A stretch of 64,000 bases of DNA. Source: Chrysogorgia sp. JL179-B06 (lineage: Eukaryota; Cnidaria; Anthozoa; Scleralcyonacea; Chrysogorgiidae). The position numbers and the translations under genes are program-made. Location: the NCBI GenBank assembly GCA_035772405.1, contig JAYKKM010000070.1:839001-903000 (forward strand), written 5' to 3'. Below, piece after piece: positions 11,166 through 21,400 of this stretch (its first letter is position 1; each line of letters starts with the position of its first letter). The notes beneath the pieces were generated by a model. That model had not been told where the DNA came from. It did not search any database and saw only the letters and a list, made by a program, of their open reading frames with translations.

Positions 11166-11403
11166 GTGACCAGAATTTCACAACCAATTGGCAACTGGCA
11201 ACTTTAATCATCAAACACACATGTGCAGTACGGTACTTAATATATTTCAGTTTATACTCTGCTTCAGACTAATAGTAAAGAAGCCATTCTTTACTATTAG
11301 TCTGAAGCAGAGTATAAACTGAAATATATTAAGTACCGTACTGCACATGTGTGTTTGATGATTAAAGTTGCCAGTTGCCAATTGGTTGTGAAATTCTGGT
11401 CAC
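11166..11403. repeat. Perfect 117-bp inverted repeat (foldback)
   Basis: The arm 11166-11282 is the exact reverse complement of 11287-11403, with only the 4-base spacer GCCA. I compared all 117 positions and saw no mismatch. Such an arm length would extrude readily as a cruciform. It has no coding and no clear transposon ends. It is either a very young foldback element or a palindrome made by template switching. Confidence 0.85.
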
Positions 11404-11475
11404 CGACTCAGCAGTACCCAATTTTTGGGTACTGCTGAGTCGGTGACCAGAATTTCACAGACTCAGCAGTACCCC
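11388..11475. repeat. Second palindrome sharing the arm of the first, plus partial third copy
   Basis: Bases 11388-11421 are the exact reverse complement of 11425-11458 (34-bp arms, 3-base spacer). The left 16 bases of this palindrome are also the end of the 117-bp palindrome. A further partial copy of the arm (ACTCAGCAGTACCC, about 11461-11474) follows directly. The chain of complementary segments suggests repeated template switching. Confidence 0.8.
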
Positions 11476-12044
11476 AAAATCACTCACATTTTAGGGTCAT
11501 CGTGTATACAGTTACCAAAAAGTTTGAGTGCTGCATAGGCAGATAAATTGGTAATAAATTGGTGTGCAAAGGTGATGAACTGCCAATTCTGTGACTAACG
11601 TAAGAGCCAATCATAAATTCAAGGTAAAAAGGCCACTCATGCCAGAATAAAATTAAAACAGTCCGAAATTGGCAGGGTTCGCCAGTATCTTTGGTCTGTG
11701 GTATCCCGCATCAAAAGTCAAAACATGCAAGGTCAATGTATATATTTATAGTGAAAGTGTTGTAGAAAATAATTAATTTGCATATATGTCAACAATGTTT
11801 TGCAATGCAAACTGAGTTTGGAATAACCTCTCAACCAAAACAAATTTACAAATAGATTTAACTCGATCTTCGTGGCACATTCAAACACCTCAAGGAAAAA
11901 CAGACAGACTGTGCTGTATTATTGATTACAGTATGGAGATAAAGCTAAAATTATGGATTAAGTTTGTAAACTGGAAAGCTCTGTTAACATTTGCATACAT
12001 GTGCACAGGAACATGGTCACGTATTATATTTAGACAATAATAAC
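11476..12044. other. Non-coding AT-rich spacer
   Basis: Nothing recognisable was seen between the two palindromic structures. Confidence 0.4.
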
Positions 12045-12195
12045 TAGTTTACAAGCGCAGCGTAAAAACTTGTTATTGTTGCACAAGCTGAATACAGACT
12101 TGAAGAATAGAGATCAACAGTTGATCTACCTTCTCATCAAGTCTGTATTCAGCTTGTGCAACAATAACAGGTTTTTACGCTGCGCTTGTAAACTA
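12045..12195. repeat. 59-bp inverted repeat with nested hairpin
   Basis: The arm 12045-12103 is the reverse complement of 12137-12195 with one mismatch seen (the T after AAAAAC in the left arm). The 33-base spacer itself contains the palindrome AGATCAACAGTTGATCT at 12111-12127. It has no coding. The structure resembles a foldback element. Confidence 0.75.
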
Positions 12196-13261
12196 TAATA
12201 AGAGGCCGAGTATATTGCAACGACAACAAAATAGGACTTAAAATCAAACATCATCTTCGAACACGAGGTCGAACTGAAGTATCTTCGAACACCCGATGCA
12301 ATTACTACCCAGTAAATCATAGTTATAATATTAACTTAGTAGTGATAATTACTTTACCTCTTGTCATTTCGAGTGTTGGTTGCGTTGAAACGGAATATTA
12401 TTCAAATCCAAACGCGAAGTTGACTGTTACAGCTATGTTGCATGTGGCGACTGTCGAAGCGATTTGAGCTTCAATGCTGTGTCGGATCAAAATTTCCTGT
12501 ATTCTGATTGGTAGAGCTGCAGGCGGACCTCTGCGAAGACGGTGCTTGCATTTGTGTTGCTAAATTAAGCACACCGTCATTGTCGCCTGATTGGTCGAGA
12601 ACTCATTTAGTTGATCCGATTGAAATAAATGGTCAATCATAAAGATAGGAAATATAAAAATATAATACAGATACTGTATATATTATATTGTTTATAGTAT
12701 TTATATTATATTATTTTAAAATTTATAATATATTCTTAGATATATTATTCGTAAGATTATACTCTTGGAGGTGTTATTAAGTCAATATTTTAATAACAGA
12801 AAAAGTAGATGCCCTGCTATTAGTTATTATAAAAAACTAATGGCCCTGCCTTTCATGTGACCAAAAAAAGTCCTAGCCCTGCCATGTTTTCCACCGGCCC
12901 ATCCTTTTGGTAATTTTTGCATGGTCCCTAAATATAAATATATATTCACCTTAGCTTATAAAATAGTATTTGCGCGTACCGTATAAGGTAGCCTATTACA
13001 TGTTCCGATCGTGTGTTACTGAGAGAACATTTATTTGACCGAGAGCCGATTCAAATTCCAATCTGGGGACCAATCTGCTAATACGTTTATATAATAATAA
13101 AATAAACTAATATACGTCGAAACAACGATCACGGTCACTGTAGTTGTTGACGGCGAAATAAAGTATATTGACGAGTTACAGGTCATCTCTTCACTCAGAT
13201 ACATATAAGTATGTTTAGTTTTCATGTGATGGGCATTATGCGAGGGGAAATGGCCTCTTAT
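12196..13261. other. Non-coding AT-rich stretch
   Basis: There is a strongly AT-rich segment around 12650-12760 and no supported gene. The frames at 13031-13475 overlap on both strands and carry no recognised motif. Confidence 0.4.
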
Positions 13262-13691
13262 GCCAGTCCTCGCACGAAGCAACTTGCAGCTCGCTGTATT
13301 TCCAATTCCACCACATGCAGCTCGTTGCGATACGTTGACGAAGCGATCGCCGAGTTTTTTTTTAACAAACTTCGAGGTGTTTGGATACAGGTATCCTGAT
13401 GTCAGCACTCTTCTGAGTGTTTCAGATATAGCACTGACCTCAAACAAATCGGTATTTACGAGAAAATCGAGGTGAAAGTTCGATTAATTTATGTAATTTC
13501 TCCTTCAATATCTATGTAAGTTAACCACCAACACGGTAATGATTTCCTTTGTGCAGATTTCGCCATGAATTACTATTGATTTGAAATGTTGACATAATTT
13601 GTTTTGATTGGTTATATTTACTGCGAGTACTTGCCGCGAGTAAAAAATAGTTCAAAGTTTCCAACAGCAAGTTGCTTCGTGTGAGGACTGG
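13262..13691. repeat. Inverted repeat pair flanking 380 bp
   Basis: CCAGTCCTCGCACGAAGC at 13262 and onward (25 bases) is matched by its reverse complement at 13667-13691 with one difference. The interval is AT-rich and non-coding. This could be a decayed MITE; no target duplication was identified. Confidence 0.4.
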
Positions 13692-13734
13692 AAATGTGCC
13701 TTAAAGCCTGGTTTCCATATGATCGCTATTTCAT

Positions 13735-14140
13735 CTGAGCATGCACATGCAATACAGCTATAACTATGCATGCATGCATTACATCTGAACACGCATGCAA
13801 TAACAATTTTGCACACATTAAAATGGCAACTTGGCATGCAATAACAAGGTAAAAATAGCAACTGTACATTGCAAGTTTTCTTGTAAAGCGCCCTGATCAT
13901 TGTTATGGATTGAGGCGCTATATAAAATGTATTATTATTATTATTATTATATACAATTTTGCCTGTATTTTATATTTTAATGCATGCAATATAATTTTGC
14001 ATGCATGCATTTTATCTTTGCATGCATGCAATACAATTTTGCATGCATGCATGCATCCGTGCATGCAATAGTATGTTGCATGCAAGCATGCATGCACAAC
14101 TGTTTGCATGCATGCTGCATGCATGCACAGTTTAGAAGGA
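13735..14140. repeat. TGCATGCA-rich array, copy 2 (inverted)
   Basis: A second stretch is dense in TGCATGCA, strongest at 13978-14128. It contains a (TTA)n microsatellite at about 13931-13950. Its right edge ATGCACAGTTTAGAAG is the reverse complement of the left edge of the array at 9572, so the two arrays point toward each other and bracket about 4.5 kb. They may be two copies of one repeat family or the ends of one larger element. Confidence 0.65.
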
Positions 14141-14397
14141 TGTACTTAAGTCCTGCTTCCTCTACAACTGAAAATGTGGCCACCCCTTTGTTTTTCTCAT
14201 ATGGCCTGTAGGCATATAATCTGATGTGAAATTATATTACACTAATGTATAATGCACTGGGTAATCGGTATAAATCAAATTAAAGTTCTGATTGAACAAT
14301 CTACAGTATATCAAAGTTTTGAAGCTTGGTATGGCGATGTATTAATGAAATAAAAACGTTTGCAGTTACACACCATGTTTATTTAACGCTACAATTC

Positions 14398-14436
14398 GCT
14401 GACCTTTCGCCCATAAACTCAGGACTTTGTCAGAGC
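14398..14436 (-). ncRNA. Hammerhead-like motif of a Penelope-type element
   Basis: On the minus strand the motif reads CTGACAA, a GTCCTGAG...GGGC stem-loop, then GAAAGGTCAGCG. This follows the hammerhead order CUGANNA - stem II - GAAA, though the second purine position differs from the CUGANGA consensus. It lies just downstream of the minus-strand GIY-YIG fragment at 14.63-14.92 kb, where Penelope-like elements carry such motifs. Cleavage activity is not shown. Confidence 0.4.
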
Positions 14437-14625
14437 ATGACTAAAAGTGAACTGATAACAAATTACAACGAAATCGCGCACACAAGCATGTGGTTGTGTC
14501 ACCACAACAACAAATTTTAAAAGTTATTTCTAATAGATTAAATTGATAAATAATTTTGGGTAGCATATAACTGTATTTGTCAACGAAATTAACTCAATTA
14601 ACAAATAACTTGCCCGAGTAGACAT

Positions 14626-14925
14626 CTAACCTAAAAATAGCACAGTCCAAGTGTCATTCAAAGGAATTGCCCTTCTATTTGGACTGTTTCGTGTCCTCGA
14701 AAAATAGTTGTGGACGTTTGAGATCAGACTGGTCTTTTTCCATAGAATCTTATGTCCTGTTTCCCAGGTGTGCTTGGTACCAGACGACTTCTGTTTGTCC
14801 CTTGCAACAGCATGCCATATGTTCTTTTTGGCATACCGAAACCTCACAACCTGTTTCTCCAGTGTACACCAGTCCACATTGACATGGAATGCAGCAGACG
14901 CTGGGTTGTTTATATGTATAGTTTC
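14626..14925 (-). pseudogene. Penelope-like GIY-YIG endonuclease fragment
   Basis: On the minus strand two overlapping frames give pieces of a GIY-YIG nuclease domain of a Penelope-like retroelement. CCIPCQCGLVYTGETG (about 14850-14905) is the GIY-YIG core with the Cys pair seen in this family. KHTWETGHKILW (about 14745-14780) is the later conserved helix with His and Glu. One frame change separates them. In Penelope elements this domain nicks the target and sits at the C-terminus behind the RT. Here it abuts an RT fragment in the opposite orientation, so the two cannot be one protein. It is clearly a broken copy. Confidence 0.7.
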
Positions 14926-15790
14926 GCCTACTTACGCCCTGGCCAAACATCTTGCTAACAACCTGAAACCACTGGTCGGAAATTCGGAACAACATGTTCT
15001 CAACTCTTCCACTCTCGTGACTGAGCTCCGAAACGTTAAACTTCAAGACAACGATATTCCGCTCAGTTTTGACATTGTCAGCTTATTTACTAATGTCCCG
15101 TAAGCAAAACCTGTGAAATTCTACTTTTAAAACTCGTACTGACCTTTCTCCAGACTTAGTCTACGACTTGTTAAAATTGTGCCTTTCAACTACTATCTTT
15201 CAATGGTGTGACAGGTTTTATGAACAGACGGAAGGAGCCGTTATGGGATCACCTCTATCTCCAGTTATTGCTAATATCTGCATAGAACATTTCGAAACTC
15301 TTGCTCTCAAACTCAGTAACTTTAAACCTCTTTGGCACAATATGGCCTCATGGTAGTGAAATGCTCGAAGCTTTCTTAAAACATCAACAGTCTCAACCAA
15401 ATCCAATTCACTATGGAGAAACAAAACGATCATCAAGCTCTGCATTTCCTTGATGTTCTTCTACCAAAGAGAGCAGATGGATCAATTAACCATCAGTGTG
15501 GGTTGATTTTCTGTAAATAGTATGGCTATCTCAACTACCGTTCCTTCCATCATCCAAGAGTTAAGTCTTCAGTGTGCAAAACGCTGGTGCATTGAGCCCA
15601 TGCCAGCATGTTAACGACGAACTCGAACATCTTTGTAAAGTTCTCTCACAAGAAATGGCTTCTCTCACAAGAAATGGCTTCCCTAACAGCAAGATCTCCT
15701 TGAACGAGAGACCCGATCAATCTAATCCAGAATCGGTATATATTCTGTTAATCTTCGATTAACATGTTAACATTGGCCCAGCATCTCACA
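14926..15790 (+). pseudogene. Penelope-like reverse transcriptase fragment
   Basis: On the plus strand, PTYALAKHLANNLKPLVG (about 14928-14980) and LSFDIVSLFTNVP (about 15063-15101, holding the first RT Asp) mark the Penelope-like RT palm. The motif GAVMGSPLSPVIANI (about 15234-15280) is RT motif B'. A later frame gives LHFLDVLLPKRADGS (about 15440-15485) and YLNYRSFHHPRVKS (about 15530-15570). At least three frame changes and several stops occur. The YADD catalytic box expected between these blocks is not visible, so part of the palm is lost. The 5' end is truncated at the junction with the inverted endonuclease fragment. Confidence 0.75.
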
Positions 15791-17743
15791 AAATAGAAAG
15801 AATCCTCTCAAGCTAAAATAGAAATCTACCACAGCACCTCTAACAGATCTACTAAAGATTATTTACACTTCTCGAATCATTAATAATTCATGAGGAAAAC
15901 ACAAAGTGCCAAATAAAACTCTGTTTTCGTGATATTAATAAATAATTTATTATGCAGAGAACAGTAATTTAATCGAGACAATTCATTGTTCAAAACAGAC
16001 ACTGTCTGAAAAACTTGGAGTAGTATGATAAATATCGTCTGCATACATTAGAACCTTGGTTTTTTGGAGATAATATGGCAGAAAGCAGAATGTTGTTTCA
16101 GCTAAATTAAAATAAATTAAATTCAGCCAGTCATCTTGAGCAATGACCAGTCCTAGGTAACCCATGGTTTCACACTGCTGTATGTCAAAGAAAAAATATT
16201 ACAGTACTGTATGTGAATGTTTGGTGAATACTTACATTGTAACAGATTGGCAAAATGATTAACCAGATCATTTTCAGATGTTAACAGGTTGTTGCCAACA
16301 TTTGTTGTCCCATGGTAAATATTCCCACTATATCCACAAATCAACAAGCAACATCATCCTAAGGCCTCCAATTCTTGTAGCTTAATATAATATACAAACA
16401 AACTATTTTAGAAAGTTTCTAAATAAACTTTCCATATTATGCCTTTTTGTGCTCAGTTGCCATGCAAGGCAACTATATGGAAAATATATGTCGCCAGCTG
16501 TAAATTTGGTCATATTTGTTGACTAGGATTTTTTCATGGTTATTTAGATCCCCCAAATGTGGCTCAAAAAGAAATTTGTAAACATGTAGACTTCAAGACA
16601 TGTGCATCATTAAAATCTAATAGTGCAACTGAAGAAAAAACGCAATCTCATCTACTATAACGTTTATGGCATACATCTAATGTTACACTATCACTTTCAT
16701 CATATTATTTATTATTCTTTTTGCCCTTGTACTATTTGATGGTAGACATATTCTGATCTGACTCAGAAGCCCTTTTCCTATAAAGTCTTTCTCTGTATCA
16801 GGTAGGTTTCTCCATTTCCATCCAATTTCCTCAAAATAGTTACAGCGACTTTCACTGTGTTCTACAAAAAGGTTTGAATTCATTGTTTTGGAAATACATA
16901 CCAGAAGTAAAATAAAGGTGTAAACCAAGAGATAAATATTACTGGCAGTGAATGATGCAGGAGTGGTTAGGCAGTGCCTGAACAATACCAGTTCACTGTT
17001 GTTTATGATACAACGTATTTACATGTAATAAAAAGTTATGTTGGTTTGACCTGTAAACACAATGTGACATAAATAACTGTTAAATCTCATTAGCAATCGA
17101 TAAATTAGATGTGCTTTCTATTTTCTATTTATAGAAACAAACAAGTATATTGTAATGCAAATGCTGCAATCCTGTTACTTGCTATATAATGAGAACTAAA
17201 AGATAGATAATACCAAGATTAACTTCCCTCTTAATTATATTTCTGAAGAACTAACATAAGTTGGTTTCTACTAAAACAACTGGTTAGTACAGTAGCAAAT
17301 CCATTGAGAATTACTTGAAAATTAATGATACAGTACTGTGTATATTAACAACAATTAACAAACATTAAAACCTCATAGAATATTGACAATCGATACCTTC
17401 ACTGTGGAGGTAGTAAATAGTGGTGATGTACATGTAAATATTCACTGATGTAAATAATTATTTTAGTATATGCTGCAGAAGTGACATTCTTGTTTGAAAT
17501 CTTATTTGTTTTGGTATTTTCACAATTATTTTCATGTTAGCTTGTTACTCAATATCCATAAAACAATTTTTGACACTATTTGACTAAATTTTGTTGACTT
17601 TGTCGCTCCACTACAAAAGCATTGTTTTTCAACAAAATCTCTTTCTTCACTGAAAAGATAATATTTGGCAACGATATTGCTTTTGCTTGGAGGTGAATAT
17701 TCAATAATTTTACGAGAATATTCACTCAGCAGTATTCATGTGT
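15791..17743. other. Long AT-rich stretch without supported genes
   Basis: No transposon ends or domains were recognised. A minus-strand frame at 16683-16985 includes the coherent-looking peptide SRCNYFEEIGWKWRNLPDTE, but it has no start context or splice support and I do not call it a gene. Confidence 0.4.
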
Positions 17744-18823
17744 ATTAAAAAATGAGTATCAACCGTTATGCATTGCGCGCTTGTGTTTGTTTACATACGG
17801 GAATTCTACGCATGTTTCACCTTGATTTCATTTCACCAAACTTCAAACATAATTATAGTATTTAGCTTTAAAATTTTCACTGTCTGATTCGGACCCAGAT
17901 TTAACTGTGTTGTGCTGTGGCCCAGAAGATAATCTAAACGTTTACGGATCACCAGTTTGCCAACAACCACCACCACCGCAAGAAGAAACAGTTGTCGGCG
18001 CGGCACCTCGAGAAGAAACAGTTGTCGGCGCGGCACCACAAGAAGAAACAGTTGTCGGCTCAGTCGACATATGCGGATCTAAAAAAGCAGCGTGTAAAAA
18101 CAGGACCCAAGAAGAACAGGCAACCAGCGGAGATGCAATTGCTGGAAGAAATGCTTTTGAACGGCATCAAATCGCTGTTGGCGAACCAAGGCAACAGATT
18201 ACGGTAAATACACGTTTATTTCAAGTAAACATTCAGTGTTTTACATTCTACCGTATGTCTATTTTATAGTTGTATTTGCTGATTTGCAGATATAAATGAT
18301 AGACACGTTATCACTTATCATTTCAAGCACCCATTGAGTGCACCTGGATTATATAACCTTTTCATCCTTACAATTGCCTATAACTTGATTTTGGCTTTGA
18401 TGATGTCGTTCTTTGTGATTATTTAATTAATATTCAGCAAATTCACTGTGGGTCATGGTGGAAAACCCAAGTCGATCTCTTTTGGTAATCCACATGTCAT
18501 ATACGTGAACTCTTAGCTTAATTTGTTCAATTCCTTCATTTCTTTTAGGCCTACCGTGCTTTAGAGGCGACGCGCCAGGTTCAGGGGAAATTTTAACGGC
18601 GTACAGTCCAACGATGTTGCTAATATGGCAATAATTACATATTCAATTGTTCAATTTGCAGAAAAAACTAAAAATTTAATAATTCATATAGACGACTTTA
18701 TATTATATAATATTTGCGGATGACTTCGCATTCTCACTTTGTTAAAGAAAGTCGCCATTTTCGGGTTGCCCTAAAATGGCCTCCAAGCGCGCAATGCATA
18801 ACGGTTGATACTCATTCTTTAAT
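17744..18823. mobile_element. 1.1-kb DNA element with 40-bp terminal inverted repeats
   Basis: Bases 17744-17783 and 18784-18823 are reverse complements over about 40 positions, with one or two mismatches near the outer end. The outermost bases read ATTAAAAAATGAGTATCAAC. The interior includes a possible exon (17880-18207) with three 30-bp repeats. The size and TIRs point to a DNA transposon, perhaps non-autonomous. No target duplication could be fixed, and no transposase domain was recognised. Confidence 0.6.
17880..18204 (+). CDS. Candidate exon with 30-bp repeats inside a TIR element
   Basis: I do not recognise this protein. One frame (17880 onward) gives an acidic start SDSDPDLTVLCCGPEDN, a proline run QQPPPPQ and three repeats of EETVVGAAP/S. 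A second frame over the same bases (from about 17992) gives a Lys-rich helical peptide ending LLEEMLLNGIKSLLANQGNR, directly before a GTAAAT splice-donor-like sequence at about 18204. The three 30-bp repeats (about 17971-18057) are in phase for both frames. The location inside terminal inverted repeats suggests transposon coding. Which frame is used cannot be decided from the sequence. Confidence 0.3.
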
Positions 18824-19145
18824 ATGTATATTAACAATTAATTGAAAATGAATGCAGCTTTGTTTAATTTTCAGAAGACTCTCACTAGCAAATGTATTGA
18901 AACAACATATTTTTCAAACTAGCTTGCTCTTCACTTTCTTTACACATGCTCGTCCACTTATTAATCCAGTGCTGAACATATAACAAAATAATTTCATTTA
19001 TCGATTGCCCCTAAGCAGGCACAAAACCAACGTTTAACCAATCATGTTAAAGCATTTCCACGGAGTTGCACCCCAGCATCGCTTGTACTTGCAATGTGGT
19101 GAGTCTGCTATACCTGAGCAAAGTGTGAAATTTCCTATATTGCTA
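18824..19145. other. Non-coding spacer
   Basis: No feature was recognised between the TIR element and the SINE-like sequence. Confidence 0.4.
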
Positions 19146-19325
19146 ACTTGCACATTACATTGTGGGAGTATGTTGATGGAACTTAAATAAAATAAATCAA
19201 TGGGAAGCGTATTTTGCAAGTGTAGAGCCAGCCACGAAAAATGCAACTCCAAGGTCTTCAGCAAGAATATAACTTGTGACCCTGTGAATCTAGTGTGGTG
19301 CTCTAACAAGTGAGCCACAAAGACG
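19146..19325 (-). repeat. tRNA-derived SINE-like sequence
   Basis: On the minus strand the sequence starts GTGGCTCACTTGTTAGAGCA, a good RNA polymerase III A box of tRNA type. About 30 bases later GGTCACAAGTTATATTC is a decayed B box. A non-tRNA body follows and ends in an AAATAAA-type tail near 19190-19146. This order is that of a tRNA-derived SINE. The B box differs enough that the copy is probably inactive. Confidence 0.5.
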
Positions 19326-20580
19326 TTATTGGGTATAAATGCCAATATTATTTGCTATTTCAAATAAAAGAATATTGACTTATTTTGTTCATGGCCACCA
19401 AACCTTTATCTGAATCTCGGGGGATTTATTGCAACTTTACAAATCCTCGATAAATGCTCACTTGGGTATCTTGAGGCTATATGTAGGGAGATCCTTCCAC
19501 CAGAGACAACTCTCATCCCTGTAAACACCCCCTAATACAGTTGCACATGTTTCTCAATAATTAGGTCTTGCTAGACACAATTGAGCTTGTGGTATGCTTA
19601 CATACAATAAACCGATGGACAGGAGTTAATGACGACATATGGCCGGGTTTTTTGCAAGACATTAGGAAATACATGATTTTTCTCAAAAAGAGTAATTTTG
19701 TGGTTAGGTTTTAATGTTTACTCATATTCATTTGCATACGTTAGCTCCTTCCTGATGGGCAGAAAATATCGAAAATTGAACCACCACTTTCTTCTATTGA
19801 TATCTCTGGAAATAACGATTGTGAAAGCTATAACTTTTCTGAAAACCCAATAAACCGGCTACCAATGTTTTTAAATTTCCCGAACAAGACACATGGTAAT
19901 ATAAATTAGCATAATTATCATAAATCAGGTTGAAAAACTTCCATTTTTCTTGGAAACGCCATCTTGCATGCCCACGTAGCATCATGAAAATTCAAAATGC
20001 TAACAATCTCAGAGTCGTTTATGAAATCAAATCAAACATGGTGTGTGAGTGGATCTCATGTGCCTGGTGCTTGTCGAGTTTCAATTTTTACTTTTGGGTT
20101 ACTGTGTGCTGTGTTTTTAGATTCACGACTTCGTCAGTCTCACACGACCGATTTTGACTGCACCAGACAGGAAATATTTAATACACCATGGCAGATAATT
20201 TTTCGCATTGATCAATTTTTTCAGCATTGGTTAAGTCGGTCAAACAACACACAAAATTTCAAATTTGTCAAAATTTAAGTCAATTTGGTTAAATATTTCC
20301 TACTACTCTAAACACAGTGATTTTGGTTCACTGCCACAAATCATAACCTATGGAAGGAAAGCACAAAGTGTTTATTAGCACCAGTGTACTTCATATTTAT
20401 AATATTGTATAAAAAATATGTCAATTGCAGTTACCTGATGGTGCTTGGCCACCGCCCTACCAATTTACATAATTATCATGAATGTGTTATTGTTCTATGC
20501 AATAACTATAAATTATGTCAGGTCTGTCATAATACATAGCTTAAGACAGTACTTATATCCTTTCCTTTTAAATATCAGTG
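19326..20580. other. Non-coding stretch
   Basis: Short frames at 19794-20278 and 20445-20657 show no recognised motif, and neighbouring frames overlap. No repeats with clear ends were seen. Confidence 0.4.
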
Positions 20581-20589
20581 TGAAAAATG

Positions 20590-21400
20590 GCATGGAAAGA
20601 TGGAGAGATTGTAAGGACAGAATTTTTTGTGGATGGACGGAAGGAACCTCTTCTTGAAATCAGGAAAAATTCATGCATCAGACACAGAGTTCAAGAATAT
20701 ACCATGTCAAAAACTTATGACATTAAAGAGTCTAAATGAATATAAAGAAGGAGAAAGTGAAGATGAAATGAGGGCCCACCTGAAAAAAATGGAAAGAACA
20801 AGACATGTCAAAATATGCCATGATTTACTGTCGCCAACAATGGTCACTTAGTATTTATGGTTTCATGTCTTTATGATCCAGCCATATACTACACAAATTA
20901 GGAGTACCATAAGATAACCAACACTACTGTAGATGTCCAAACCCCAGTGGAAATGCCTGAGGTCTACATAGTCGCCAAAATCAGGAAGCTCAGATGTTGA
21001 ACAGCTTACCTACATTGATACCTGATTAGAGTGCCTAGAAGACATGGAGATTAAGGTGCAAACAAAATCAGCAACTAATATCACAGATGTTATGCGTTTT
21101 TTCCATGGCGATAGTCCAGCCTGTCAGTTTAATATGGACAACAGAATGTGGAAAACAGAAGGTGGCATTTTTACTGTTCTGGTTGTAAGGCAAAATTAGC
21201 TTACAAGTTGGACTATTTCTTTCACCGTCCATACATGTCTATGCCACTATATGGCAAAAGTTAGTCTGTGAAGAAAAAATTCTCAAGCAAAATCTAACAA
21301 ACCATTGAAAAATCAGCTAAGCAAGAAATGATTCTGGAGCTCAATGCAAGAGGAATTTATGAAGGAGAAACAAATAAAGAACTGCAAGGATATAAGATAT
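20590..21400 (+). pseudogene. Decayed multicopy gene with SAP-like motif
   Basis: Pieces in all three plus frames read as one broken protein. They include KNIPCQKLMTLKSLNEYKEG (about 20693-20752), HGDSPAC-type and HFYCSGCKAKLAYKLDY (about 21165-21210, Cys pair), and LELNARGIYEGETNKELQGY (about 21333-21392). The last has the spacing of a SAP-type DNA-binding helix-turn-helix (ELxxRGxxxxGxKxEL). I recall similar proteins as high-copy uncharacterised families in cnidarian genomes, which suggests a mobile origin, but I cannot name it. Many stops and frame changes make it a pseudogene. Confidence 0.4.
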
